A stretch of 8,232 bases of DNA from an uncultured Campylobacterota bacterium (GTDB taxonomy: Bacteria; Campylobacterota; Campylobacteria; Campylobacterales; Arcobacteraceae), in assembly GCA_903821805.1 (NCBI GenBank), contig CAIJNA010000197.1, positions 1 through 8,232 of the forward strand. Direction: 5' to 3'. The position numbers and the translations under genes were made by a program. The stretch's first letter is position 1. Each line of letters opens with the position of its first letter. Of this stretch, positions 1 through 6,887 are shown in pieces. The notes beneath the pieces are model-generated. The model made no database searches and was not told the DNA's origin. It saw nothing but the letters and a program-made list of their open reading frames with translations.

Positions 1-672
1 TCTAATACTAGCTGCTGCTGTAAATTCTAAATTATCATAAGTTAATTTTTCATACATTTCATCACTAACTACAACAATATTTGTTCCTTTTAAAACTTCT
101 GCTAAAGCTTCAAGTTCGGATTTAGTATATACGCTCCCAGTTGGATTTGAAGGGCTAGTCAAAATTAACATTTTAGTTTTTGATGTTATTGCGTTTTGTA
201 ATTGTTCTGGTGTAATTTTGAATCCACTTGCGTCATCAGTCTCTATCGCAATAGGAACTCCACCGCTATAAAGAGCAAGTTCAGGATAAGTAACCCAGTA
301 TGGAGCAGGAATAATAACTTCATCGCCATCATCAATAATTGCTTGAAAAATATTAAATAAACTATGTTTTGCACCAACGCTTACGATGATATCAGATGCT
401 TTATAATCAAGTCCGTTTTCTTTTTTAAGTTTGTAAGCAACAGCTTCTCTTAGATCAATAGAACCTGAAACATCAGTATATTTAGTATAACCAATATTAA
501 GAGCTTCAATTGCACTTTGCTTGATGATATCTGGAGTATCAAAGTCGGGTTCCCCAGCACTAAAACTTACTACATCCTTTCCGCTTTTCTTTAAATCTCT
601 CGCTAAAGTAGCTATCGCGATTGTTAGTGATTCTGAAAGTGTGTCTATTCTTTTTGATAGATTTATTGTCAT
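1..672 (-). CDS. aspC: aspartate aminotransferase, class I PLP-dependent (N-terminal 224 residues, cut by window edge)
   Basis: Cytosolic PLP enzyme that interconverts aspartate and 2-oxoglutarate with oxaloacetate and glutamate. The start is ATG at 672-670, preceded by AAGGA at 687-683. The visible part matches the Thermus/Bacillus-type (Ib) aspartate aminotransferases: SAGEPDFDTP at residues 38-47, VGAKHSLFN at 99-107, PAPYWVTYPE at 122-131 (the Trp that stacks on PLP), SPSNPTG at 173-179 (the Asn that contacts the PLP hydroxyl) and VVVSDEMYEKL at 200-210 (Asp204 would pair with the pyridine nitrogen, Tyr207 with the O3'). The Schiff-base lysine and the substrate-carboxylate arginine would lie just beyond residue 224, outside the window, so about 165 residues of a usual ~390 are missing. 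It diverges from the lipoprotein-nadB-nhaD cluster, and its product aspartate is the NadB substrate. Members of this family can also act as prephenate aminotransferase, so substrate range is inferred. Confidence 0.93.
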   Translation of the reverse strand, partial: MTINLSKRIDTLSESLTIAIATLARDLKKSGKDVVSFSAGEPDFDTPDIIKQSAIEALNIGYTKYTDVSGSIDLREAVAYKLKKENGLDYKASDIIVSVGAKHSLFNIFQAIIDDGDEVIIPAPYWVTYPELALYSGGVPIAIETDDASGFKITPEQLQNAITSKTKMLILTSPSNPTGSVYTKSELEALAEVLKGTNIVVVSDEMYEKLTYDNLEFTAAASIR

Positions 673-715
673 TTGATTATTGTCCTTGCTGTGTATTTTA
701 ATTTAAATGGGTCTG

Positions 716-730
716 ATTTTATAATAAAAT
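716..730. promoter_or_regulatory. palindromic AT box, likely shared -10 region of divergent promoters
   Basis: ATTTTAT, a central A, and ATAAAAT form a perfect 15-base palindrome between the divergent genes. It contains TATAAT at 720-725 on the plus strand, about 70 bases before the lipoprotein start, and TATAAA at 723-718 on the minus strand, about 45 bases before the aminotransferase start. No good -35 element is seen on either side. Housekeeping promoters of Campylobacterota are known to have weakly conserved -35 boxes, with T-rich upstream DNA as here. Promoter activity in both directions is inferred from position and match only. Confidence 0.45.
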
Positions 731-790
731 TAATCAAATTCTTATTAAATCTTCGTTAACATCAACAGCAAAATGAGTAAACACAAGGTC

Positions 791-794
791 GGAG
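791..794 (+). promoter_or_regulatory. ribosome binding site GGAG that fixes the TTG start
   Basis: GGAG lies four bases before the TTG at 799. It is the only Shine-Dalgarno-like sequence near the start of the small lipoprotein, and no ATG or GTG in that frame lies between the box and the hydrophobic signal. The spacing is short, so initiation may be modest. Confidence 0.5.
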
Positions 795-798
795 TAAA

Positions 799-918
799 TT
801 GAAAAAGAATATTTTTTTATTAATAATTGTAAGTGTAATATTTCTTGGCTGCGGATATAAAGCAAATCCTATTTATGTTGATGAGACAAAAGGTGTGAAA
901 AAAGAAGTTGCTAAATGA
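799..918 (+). CDS. small LptM-like lipoprotein, 39 residues
   Basis: Predicted short lipoprotein, too small for usual gene callers. It begins at TTG with two lysines (MKKN), then a hydrophobic stretch (residues 5-17), then FLGC with Cys18 as the lipidation site. The -3 residue is Phe, which is atypical but tolerable. The mature peptide is only 22 residues: CGYKANPIYVDE, then a lysine-rich tail. The pattern C-G-x-K-x-x-P-x-Y directly after the lipobox resembles the LptM/YifL family (for example GCGLKGPLYFP in enterobacteria), whose member LptM helps mature the LPS translocon protein LptD in the outer membrane. That function is extrapolated from a very short motif. Its stop overlaps the nadB start in ATGA (915-918), so translation of the two is probably coupled. 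TTG start, tiny size and good lipobox placement make it credible but unproven. Confidence 0.72.
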   Translation: MKKNIFLLIIVSVIFLGCGYKANPIYVDETKGVKKEVAK

Positions 919-2366
919 TAATTTATGATTATGTAATAATTGGAACAGGAGTAGCTGGATTAAATGCAGCTAGACTAATACCTCATGACAAAAAAGTTTT
1001 AATCGTATGCAAACAATCGCCTTGGGAGTGCAATACATTTTGGGCTCAAGGTGGAATCGTAAGAGCTCGAGACAAAGAAGATATTCCATCTCATATTCAA
1101 GATACTATGGAAGCTGGAGCTTATTTAAATGATTTAGATGCTGTAACACTCCTTAGTGAAAAATCAATTACAGCTGTAGATAATTTAATTGAAAGTGGTT
1201 TTGTATTTGATAAAAATGAAGCTGGTGAGCTTGCATTTACAAAAGAAGCAGCGCATTCAAAAAGTAGAATTTTACATGCAGATGGAGATGCAACAGGACG
1301 AGAGCTTCACATGTTTTTGCTTCAAAATTGTCCGCATGAAGTTGTTACTGCATCAATTGTTATAGACTTACTAATAGAAGATGATATTTGCTATGGCGTT
1401 CATATTTTACATCATGATAAAGATAAATTAATATATGCACATAATACTATTATTGCAAGTGGCGGTGTCGGCTCAATTTATAGATACCACACTAACTCAA
1501 CTACAATAGCTGGAGATATTCAAGGTATTTGTCTTGAAAAAGGTATTAAGCTTCGAGATATGGAGATGATACAGTTTCACCCAACAGTTTTTGTAGATAG
1601 TAAAAATGCTAGAAAACAACTTTTAACTGAAGCATTAAGGGGTGAGGGCGCTATAATTGAAGATGAAAGCGGTTACGCATTTTTGAAGGATTATCATCAA
1701 GACAAAGAATTGGCACCAAGAGATGTAGTAAGTCGTGCAATTTTTGATTATCATAAAAAAACAGGTTCCAAAATTTATCTTTCATTTCAAAAATTTAATA
1801 AAAATGGATTTAAAAAAAGATTTCCTAATATTTATAAAGATTTGAAAGAAGTTGGTTTTGATTTACCTTTTGAAAGAGTTCCAATAAGTCCTGCTTTTCA
1901 CTATAGTATGGGTGGAATTGAAGTTGATTTGGATTCATTAGTTATTGGGTTTAAAAATCTTTATGCTGTTGGAGAAGTTGCAAGTACAGGAGTGCATGGC
2001 GCTAATAGGTTGGCATCCAATTCTCTATTAGAAGGGCTTGTTTTTTCTGATTTAGCGACCAAAAAATCTCTTGAAATTGATTTTAAAATTGATCCAAAGA
2101 GATACACTAAAAAAATGGAACATTTTATTCTTGAGAAGTCAAAAGATAAAGCTATCAAAAATTCATTACGAAATATTATGTGGACAAACGTTGGGATAGT
2201 AAGAGTTAGACAAGATCTTATTGATAGTCTTGAAGAGATAAATGCATACCTAAAAGAAGACATAGGGAGACTTTTATTTTTAAGGTTACTTACGGCAAAA
2301 TCTATCATACAAAGCGCAATCAATAGAAAACAATCAATAGGTGCCCATTTCATAAAGGAAAAATAG
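915..2366 (+). CDS. nadB: L-aspartate oxidase NadB, 483 residues
   Basis: Cytosolic FAD flavoenzyme that oxidises L-aspartate to iminoaspartate, which NadA condenses with dihydroxyacetone phosphate to quinolinate, the NAD precursor. Visible motifs are the dinucleotide fold IIGTGVAGLNAA (8-19), NTFWAQGGI (40-48), HADGDATGRE (121-130), ASGGVGSIY (181-189), IQFHPT (219-224), LRGEGA (241-246), APRDVVSRA (267-275, carrying the catalytic arginine), FHYSMGGIEV (328-337) and HGANRLASNSLLEG (361-374). The position used for covalent FAD attachment in fumarate reductase (His of the SHT..AQGG motif) is not histidine here, which supports NadB over FrdA/SdhA. It is shorter than the E. coli enzyme (~540 residues) because the C-terminal helical domain is reduced. 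The ATG overlaps the lipoprotein stop, and the TAG overlaps the nhaD GTG, so it is the middle gene of an operon. Under anaerobic conditions fumarate probably replaces oxygen as acceptor, as known for the family. Confidence 0.95.
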   Translation: MIIYDYVIIGTGVAGLNAARLIPHDKKVLIVCKQSPWECNTFWAQGGIVRARDKEDIPSHIQDTMEAGAYLNDLDAVTLLSEKSITAVDNLIESGFVFDKNEAGELAFTKEAAHSKSRILHADGDATGRELHMFLLQNCPHEVVTASIVIDLLIEDDICYGVHILHHDKDKLIYAHNTIIASGGVGSIYRYHTNSTTIAGDIQGICLEKGIKLRDMEMIQFHPTVFVDSKNARKQLLTEALRGEGAIIEDESGYAFLKDYHQDKELAPRDVVSRAIFDYHKKTGSKIYLSFQKFNKNGFKKRFPNIYKDLKEVGFDLPFERVPISPAFHYSMGGIEVDLDSLVIGFKNLYAVGEVASTGVHGANRLASNSLLEGLVFSDLATKKSLEIDFKIDPKRYTKKMEHFILEKSKDKAIKNSLRNIMWTNVGIVRVRQDLIDSLEEINAYLKEDIGRLLFLRLLTAKSIIQSAINRKQSIGAHFIKEK

Positions 2367-3742
2367 TGTTTAAATTCTTACTAGTTAGTTTACTTACTGT
2401 ATTTGCTTTTGGAAGTGCTACTGATATACAATATCCAGATTTAACTATGACATGGGTAGGTTTTTCTGCTCTTGCTATTTTTCTGATAGGCTATTATTTT
2501 ATTGCAACAGAAGATAAATACCATATTGATAAGTCAAAACCTGCATTATTTATAGGCACATTCATGTTGATTTTGGCAGCTGCATATTATGTAATATATG
2601 GGCTAGATTTAAATTTGGTTAACATTGAAGCTAATCATCTTATTCTAGAGATTGCTGGAATCTTCTTCTTTTTATTTGTTGCTATGACATATATAGAATC
2701 ACTAATTCATATGGGTGTTTTTGATAGACTCAAATATAATCTTGTTTCAAGGGGATACACTTATCGAGAGCTTTTTTGGGCTACAGGTCTATTAGCATTT
2801 TTTATATCACCAGTTGCAGATAATCTTACTACAGCACTTATTCTTGCAACAGTTTTAATTACTATCGATAAAACTAAACAAGATTTTTTGGTTCCTGGAG
2901 CTATAAATGTTGTTGTTGCAGCAAATGCTGGAGGTGCTTGGTCTCCATTTGGAGATATTACAACACTTATGGCATGGACAGCAGGCAAGGGTGTTTTTAC
3001 AGATTTTTTGTTTTTATTTCCAGCATCTTTCTTTGGCTACATTGTAACGGCATACTTGTTAAGTCGATACGTTCCAAATACACTTCCTGATTTTGATGTA
3101 AAAACAGAAATACAACCACAATTAATGCATGGAGCAAATGTAGTTATCTATCTTGGAATATTTACAATATTTTGTGCTGTTGTTGGACATCAAGTATTAC
3201 ATCTTCCAGCGATGTGGGGTATGTTGTTTGGACTAGCATTATTACAACTTTATTCTGCAAGACTTAAAAAGAAACACAATAGTGAATTCAATGTATTTCA
3301 TTCAATGGCAAAAATAGAAAATAATACATTGATGTTTTTCTTTGGTATTTTAGCAGCAGTTGGAGTTTTGTATTTTCTTGGTTGGTTGTCACTTGCTGCA
3401 GTTGTTTATGATCCGAGTGTTCTTGGTCCTACATGGTCTAATATAGGTGTTGGATTTTTATCTGCATTCGTTGATAATGTTCCAGTTATGAGTGCAATTT
3501 TAAAAGCCAATCCAATTATGGGTGTAGATCAGTGGATGCTTGTAACTCTAACAGCAGGAATAGGTGGTAGTTTAATATCATTTGGAAGTGCTGCTGGTGT
3601 AGGTGTTATGGGTAAATTACCTGGGATATACACATTTAGTAGCCATTTTAAACTTTCATGGACAGTGTTTGTTGGATATGTGATATCTGTTTTGATTTGG
3701 TATGTTCAATATCAAATCCTAGGAATTTTCCATATATCGTAA
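2366..3742 (+). CDS. nhaD: Na+/H+ antiporter NhaD, 458 residues
   Basis: Inner-membrane sodium/proton antiporter of the ArsB/NhaD ion transporter superfamily, used to expel Na+ (and Li+) and regulate internal pH. The protein is almost entirely hydrophobic helices, about 12-13 of them, starting with a signal-like segment (residues 3-18). Family signatures are SPVADNLTTALILA (148-161, with Asp152), NAGGAWSPFGDITTLM (187-202, with Asp197), AFVDNVPVMSAI (367-378, with Asp370) and GGSLISFGSAAGVGVMG (400-416). The buried aspartates are the likely ion-coupling residues. Length fits the family (~450-480). The start is GTG, chosen because AAGGAA at 2355-2360 sits at good distance and the N-terminal hydrophobic segment begins here; it overlaps the nadB stop by one base (TAGTG). 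Co-transcription with NAD synthesis is clear from the overlap, but no functional link is shown by the sequence. Confidence 0.94.
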   Translation: MFKFLLVSLLTVFAFGSATDIQYPDLTMTWVGFSALAIFLIGYYFIATEDKYHIDKSKPALFIGTFMLILAAAYYVIYGLDLNLVNIEANHLILEIAGIFFFLFVAMTYIESLIHMGVFDRLKYNLVSRGYTYRELFWATGLLAFFISPVADNLTTALILATVLITIDKTKQDFLVPGAINVVVAANAGGAWSPFGDITTLMAWTAGKGVFTDFLFLFPASFFGYIVTAYLLSRYVPNTLPDFDVKTEIQPQLMHGANVVIYLGIFTIFCAVVGHQVLHLPAMWGMLFGLALLQLYSARLKKKHNSEFNVFHSMAKIENNTLMFFFGILAAVGVLYFLGWLSLAAVVYDPSVLGPTWSNIGVGFLSAFVDNVPVMSAILKANPIMGVDQWMLVTLTAGIGGSLISFGSAAGVGVMGKLPGIYTFSSHFKLSWTVFVGYVISVLIWYVQYQILGIFHIS

Positions 3743-3759
3743 ATAAAATAATTCAATAG

Positions 3760-3785
3760 ATAAATGATCATAATCATTTATTTTT
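3760..3785 (+). terminator. AT-rich stem-loop after nhaD, probable terminator
   Basis: ATAAATGAT and ATCATTTAT form a perfect 9-bp stem with loop CATA, followed by TTTT, 17 bases after the nhaD stop. Stem GC is low, so termination strength is uncertain. The arms also resemble the AT-rich dyad bound by Fur-type repressors, though the spacing between the halves is longer than in the classical Fur box. Confidence 0.5.
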
Positions 3786-3836
3786 ATTGTTAAGTATTTG
3801 AAAAAATATTTAATCATAAAAATATAGAGGATAAAA

Positions 3837-5375
3837 ATGAAAAATATACCAATTTTAGTTTTGGATTTTGGAAGTCAATATACGCAACTTATTGCAAGAA
3901 GACTTAGAGAGAGTGGCGTTTACGCTGAAATAGTTCCATATAATGAAAAGATTTCTGACATTAAAGCTAGAAATCCACAAGGAATAGTATTAAGTGGTGG
4001 ACCCGCGTCTGTTTATGCTGAAGATGCTTATAAAGTTGATGCAGAGATTTTTAATCTTGGATTACCAATTCTTGGGATTTGTTATGGTATGCAAACAATT
4101 GCGCATTACTTAGGTGGAAGTGTTGTTCCGGCTGATCATCATGAATATGGTAAAGCAAGACTACAAATAGTTGATAATAATTCACCAATTCTAAAAGATA
4201 TTACAAATAATGAGATTGTTTGGATGAGTCATGGCGATAGAGTTGAAACTTTGCCTACAGGTTTTAAAGTTATCGGAACAAGTGAGAATTCACCATTTGC
4301 AGCTATCTCAAATGAAGATAAAAAAATATATGCATTTCAATTTCATCCAGAAGTTGTTCATAGTGTAGAGGGTGCTATTTTACTTAAAAACTTTGCTAAA
4401 TATATTTGTGGTTGCGAATCAACTTGGAATATGGGAAATTTTGCAAAAGAACAAATAGCAAAGATTAAAGCTCAAGTTGGAGATAAAAAAGTTCTTTGTG
4501 GTGTTAGTGGTGGGGTTGATAGCTCTGTTGTTGCAGCACTTTTAGCTGAAGCTATTGGAGATAAACTTGTTCCTGTGTTTGTAAATAACGGTTTACTTAG
4601 AGCAAATGAAGTTGTTGACGTTCAAAATATGTTTGCAAGTCGTGGTGTTAAACTTATTACAATCGATGCGGAATATGAATTTCTATCAAAACTTGCAGGT
4701 GTAACTGATCCAGAAACAAAAAGAAAAATCATTGGTGAAACTTTTATTCAAGTATTTGATGTGGAAGCAAAAAAACATGATGGAATTGAGTTTCTAGCTC
4801 AAGGTACACTTTATACAGACGTAATAGAATCTGTTTCAGTTAAGGGTCCAAGTAAAACAATTAAATCACATCATAATGTTGGAGGACTTCCAGATTGGAT
4901 GAAATTCGAACTTATTGAGCCATTAAGAGAGATATTTAAAGATGAAGTTCGTGCATTAGGTCTTGAGCTTGGACTTCCTGCTTCAATGATTGGAAGACAT
5001 CCATTCCCTGGACCAGGACTTGCTATTAGAATTATGGGTGAAGTGAATAGTCCTGATTTAGAAATATTACGAAAAGCTGACACTATTATGCTTGAAGAGC
5101 TTAGAGCAAGTGGTTGGTATGATAAAACTTGGCAAGCATTTACTGTTTTACTAAATGTAAAATCAGTAGGTGTTATGGGTGATAATAGAACTTACGATAA
5201 CACTGCTTGTATTAGAATTGTAAATGCAATAGATGGTATGACAGCTACATTTGCTCATATTCCGCATGAGATATTAGAAGTTATGAGCAGAAGAATTATT
5301 AATGAAGTTGATGGAATAAATAGAGTTGTATATGATATAAGCTCTAAGCCACCAGCTACTATAGAATGGGAATAA
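3837..5375 (+). CDS. guaA: GMP synthase (glutamine-hydrolysing), 512 residues
   Basis: Cytosolic enzyme that aminates XMP to GMP using glutamine and ATP, the last step of guanine nucleotide synthesis. The N-terminal class I glutamine amidotransferase domain spans about residues 5-190, with ILVLDFGSQYTQLIARR (6-22), the nucleophile Cys82 in GICYGMQ, and His170/Glu172 in QFHPEVVHS. The ATP-pyrophosphatase domain has the P-loop SGGVDSS (224-230) and FVNNGLLR (248-255). The dimerisation/XMP-binding C-terminus includes GRHPFPGPGLAIR (386-398) and ends in the typical ATIEWE. Length equals the bacterial norm (~510-525). The ATG at 3837 has AGAGG at 3826-3830. AT-rich DNA before it (TTGAAA at 3798, TTTAAT at 3809) could be its own promoter, since a stem-loop separates it from nhaD. 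The stop codon is the first base triplet of a short hairpin leading into the next gene. Confidence 0.98.
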   Translation: MKNIPILVLDFGSQYTQLIARRLRESGVYAEIVPYNEKISDIKARNPQGIVLSGGPASVYAEDAYKVDAEIFNLGLPILGICYGMQTIAHYLGGSVVPADHHEYGKARLQIVDNNSPILKDITNNEIVWMSHGDRVETLPTGFKVIGTSENSPFAAISNEDKKIYAFQFHPEVVHSVEGAILLKNFAKYICGCESTWNMGNFAKEQIAKIKAQVGDKKVLCGVSGGVDSSVVAALLAEAIGDKLVPVFVNNGLLRANEVVDVQNMFASRGVKLITIDAEYEFLSKLAGVTDPETKRKIIGETFIQVFDVEAKKHDGIEFLAQGTLYTDVIESVSVKGPSKTIKSHHNVGGLPDWMKFELIEPLREIFKDEVRALGLELGLPASMIGRHPFPGPGLAIRIMGEVNSPDLEILRKADTIMLEELRASGWYDKTWQAFTVLLNVKSVGVMGDNRTYDNTACIRIVNAIDGMTATFAHIPHEILEVMSRRIINEVDGINRVVYDISSKPPATIEWE

Positions 5376-5387
5376 GACCAAGTCTTA
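5373..5387 (+). promoter_or_regulatory. short hairpin joining guaA stop and next start
   Basis: TAAGAC (guaA stop TAA plus GAC) and GTCTTA form a perfect 6-bp stem with loop CAA, ending three bases before the ATG at 5391. It fills the place where a ribosome binding site would be expected, and none is visible. It may influence reinitiation by ribosomes ending guaA translation. It is too short and lacks a T run, so it is not a convincing terminator. Confidence 0.35.
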
Positions 5388-5390
5388 CAT

Positions 5391-6545
5391 ATGAATTCAT
5401 TAAAAATAAATAAACAAATAAAAACATTAGATGTTGCAACACTTGGTGATAATCTTATGCATTATGAATATCACACTAGACATCTTTTGTCTCTTATTAA
5501 AAATAATGTAGATAGGGAATCACAACAATTTATAAGTGCATATAATGGTTTTAGAGGTGAATTATATGAAAATATAGTTTACGAATTATTGCTTCAGTAC
5601 GCAATAAATGAGGATCAAATTACACAATTTGTTTTGAAGGGTCCACACCAAAACTTATCTAATCAAGGTAATGAAAAATTTGGACTTCTAATGGATAAAA
5701 GTCAGCAAATTGTTTATAAAGCAGGGTACAAAGATGTAAGTGAATACGATGCTATGTTTTTTACGGACGATAGTATTTATTATGTTGAAAGTACAATAGT
5801 TCAGTCAACTATAGGTCTTAGAAAAAGACTAAGAAAAAAAACTGCACTACTTACAATGCTTTTCCCAAAATTACACGTAAAGGCATTGATTATTCTTAGT
5901 GATGGAGCAAATGGGTTGAATAAATTTCCATCAAATGCTACTGTTTGGGTAACTGAGAATCTAAACGCAGATGATATTCTGTCAAAATTAGTAATCGGAA
6001 AAAAATACGAAAAAAGTCCATTTATTAAACATGAAAGTAGTAAATTAATTGAAGCTCATACAATCAAGGTTGATTTTTTCAAGTATTTTGATACTCTTGG
6101 TTGGATTTTGAAAAAAGCAATAAATGTAGATAAAACTATCAATAAAAACTTCTTTATGAGTAAAACAGTTTCTCTTTATATTGATATATATTCAAAAGTT
6201 TACATTGGATTTATCTCTAAAGACACATTAGGTGAGCTATTAAAATCTTCCCCATCAAATGAGTTTGATATCAACAGTATCGAGCCTCAGTATGTTTATG
6301 TGACTTTAGAAAAATTAGATGATGGGAGTTTTGAAATTATTTATTATGTAAGAATTATAAATAGCAAATTGAAAAAAATTGAATTTACATCAAATGGACT
6401 AAAACTAAGCGATAAAGATCCAAAAGGGTTTACGGTAGCGGAAACCAAGTTCATTAAACACTGCTTTAAATCAACAAATGAACTGTCATTTGACGATATA
6501 CAAAAAATAAAACAATCAATTTCTTCTTGGCATTCGGCAGTTTAA
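5391..6545 (+). CDS. unrecognised protein, 384 residues, possible PD-(D/E)XK nuclease-like fold
   Basis: I do not recognise this gene. It has no signal peptide or clear membrane segment, so it is probably cytosolic. The N-terminal half has the order expected of a restriction-endonuclease-like fold: a helix with FRGELYENIVYELLLQY (54-70, containing the G-x-x-Y-E pattern), a strand ending in Asp120 (EYDAMFF, 118-124), a strand with YYVEST (130-135), a basic helix LRKRLRKK (143-150), then strands KALIILS (164-170) and ATVWVTE (183-189). The usual E-x-K lysine is replaced by Thr135; a basic residue of the next helix could substitute, or the domain may be inactive. The C-terminal half (220-384) contains strand-rich segments such as SLYIDIYSKVYIGFI (261-275) and YVYVTLEKLDDGSFEIIYYV (301-320). 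It lies 15 bases behind guaA in the same reading frame and has no visible ribosome binding site. Internal Met23 is another possible start. The nuclease idea is inference from motif layout only. Confidence 0.8.
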   Translation: MNSLKINKQIKTLDVATLGDNLMHYEYHTRHLLSLIKNNVDRESQQFISAYNGFRGELYENIVYELLLQYAINEDQITQFVLKGPHQNLSNQGNEKFGLLMDKSQQIVYKAGYKDVSEYDAMFFTDDSIYYVESTIVQSTIGLRKRLRKKTALLTMLFPKLHVKALIILSDGANGLNKFPSNATVWVTENLNADDILSKLVIGKKYEKSPFIKHESSKLIEAHTIKVDFFKYFDTLGWILKKAINVDKTINKNFFMSKTVSLYIDIYSKVYIGFISKDTLGELLKSSPSNEFDINSIEPQYVYVTLEKLDDGSFEIIYYVRIINSKLKKIEFTSNGLKLSDKDPKGFTVAETKFIKHCFKSTNELSFDDIQKIKQSISSWHSAV

Positions 6546-6567
6546 TCCAAACATAGTTTGGATTAAA
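6541..6567. terminator. perfect 12-bp stem-loop, probable bidirectional terminator
   Basis: TTTAATCCAAAC (6541-6552) and GTTTGGATTAAA (6556-6567) pair perfectly around the loop ATA. The left arm contains the TAA stop of the 384-residue gene; by symmetry the right arm holds a TAA on the minus strand (6565-6563), which closes a protein-like minus frame. There is no long T run on either side beyond the arm ends, so the efficiency of intrinsic termination is uncertain. Confidence 0.6.
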
Positions 6568-6834
6568 TGTTCAGCAAATCTACAATCCTTTTAGGATAGA
6601 ATATTTTTCCTAGGTAGTTCGGGATTTCCATAACATGAGGGTCCGATAATTTTATAAAATAAGCATTAGTAGTGCGATGGTGTGCAATCTTTATCTTTTA
6701 TAGATATTCGTATTCCAGAAATCGCCTCTTGCTTAATGTCTTTCTCTTTAGATACTAAAGAAAAGATTTGGCTTTTAGGGCCACCCAAATGGTAAACGGC
6801 TACTCGGGAATTTATCTACAAATATTGGCTTCAT
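6563..6834 (-). pseudogene. stretch without intact gene; possible broken coding remnant
   Basis: No complete gene is present between 6568 and 6887. Protein-like segments appear on the minus strand in successive frames: ATG at 6834-6832 giving MKPIFVDKFPSS; 6815-6669 open for 49 codons, including VAVYHLGGPKSQIFSL and KQEAISGIRISIKDK; and 6697-6566 open for 44 codons, including NAYFIKLSDPHVMEIPNYLG and ending at a TAA inside the 6541-6567 stem-loop. Two single-base shifts would join them into about 90 residues. A competing plus-strand reading (6673-6888) is open for 71 codons with only one stop at 6793-6795. I recognise neither as a known family. The stretch has a less AT-rich core (about 6610-6815) than the surrounding intergenic DNA. 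It may be a decayed gene, or a conserved non-coding element that merely looks open. Confidence is low. Confidence 0.28.
6739..6766. repeat. inverted repeat with bulge, stem of 12 bp
   Basis: TCTTT plus TCTTTAG on the left pairs with CTAAAGA plus AAAGA on the right, around loop ATA, with one bulged C at 6744. It lies in the middle of the gene-poor stretch. It is not followed by a clear T run in either direction, so it may be RNA structure rather than a terminator. Confidence 0.45.
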
Positions 6835-6887
6835 AGATTTTATTTCGAATATTCTGAGCGACTGATATGTATAATTAACAATTCAAA

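Noticed and set aside
773..802. Nine-codon frame MSKHKVGVN ending in TGA that overlaps the lipoprotein TTG
   Set aside because: A leader peptide coupled to the lipoprotein is possible, but there is no Shine-Dalgarno sequence before the ATG and no regulatory codon bias, so it is indistinguishable from chance.
1961..2353. 130-residue open frame on the minus strand inside nadB
   Set aside because: It lies opposite a fully conserved NadB sequence, has no recognisable motif, and is a typical shadow frame in AT-rich coding DNA.
2761..2988. 75-residue minus-strand frame inside nhaD
   Set aside because: Antisense shadow of the conserved NhaD motifs, with no independent support.
4871..5083. 70-residue minus-strand frame inside guaA
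   Set aside because: Antisense shadow of the conserved GuaA C-terminal domain.
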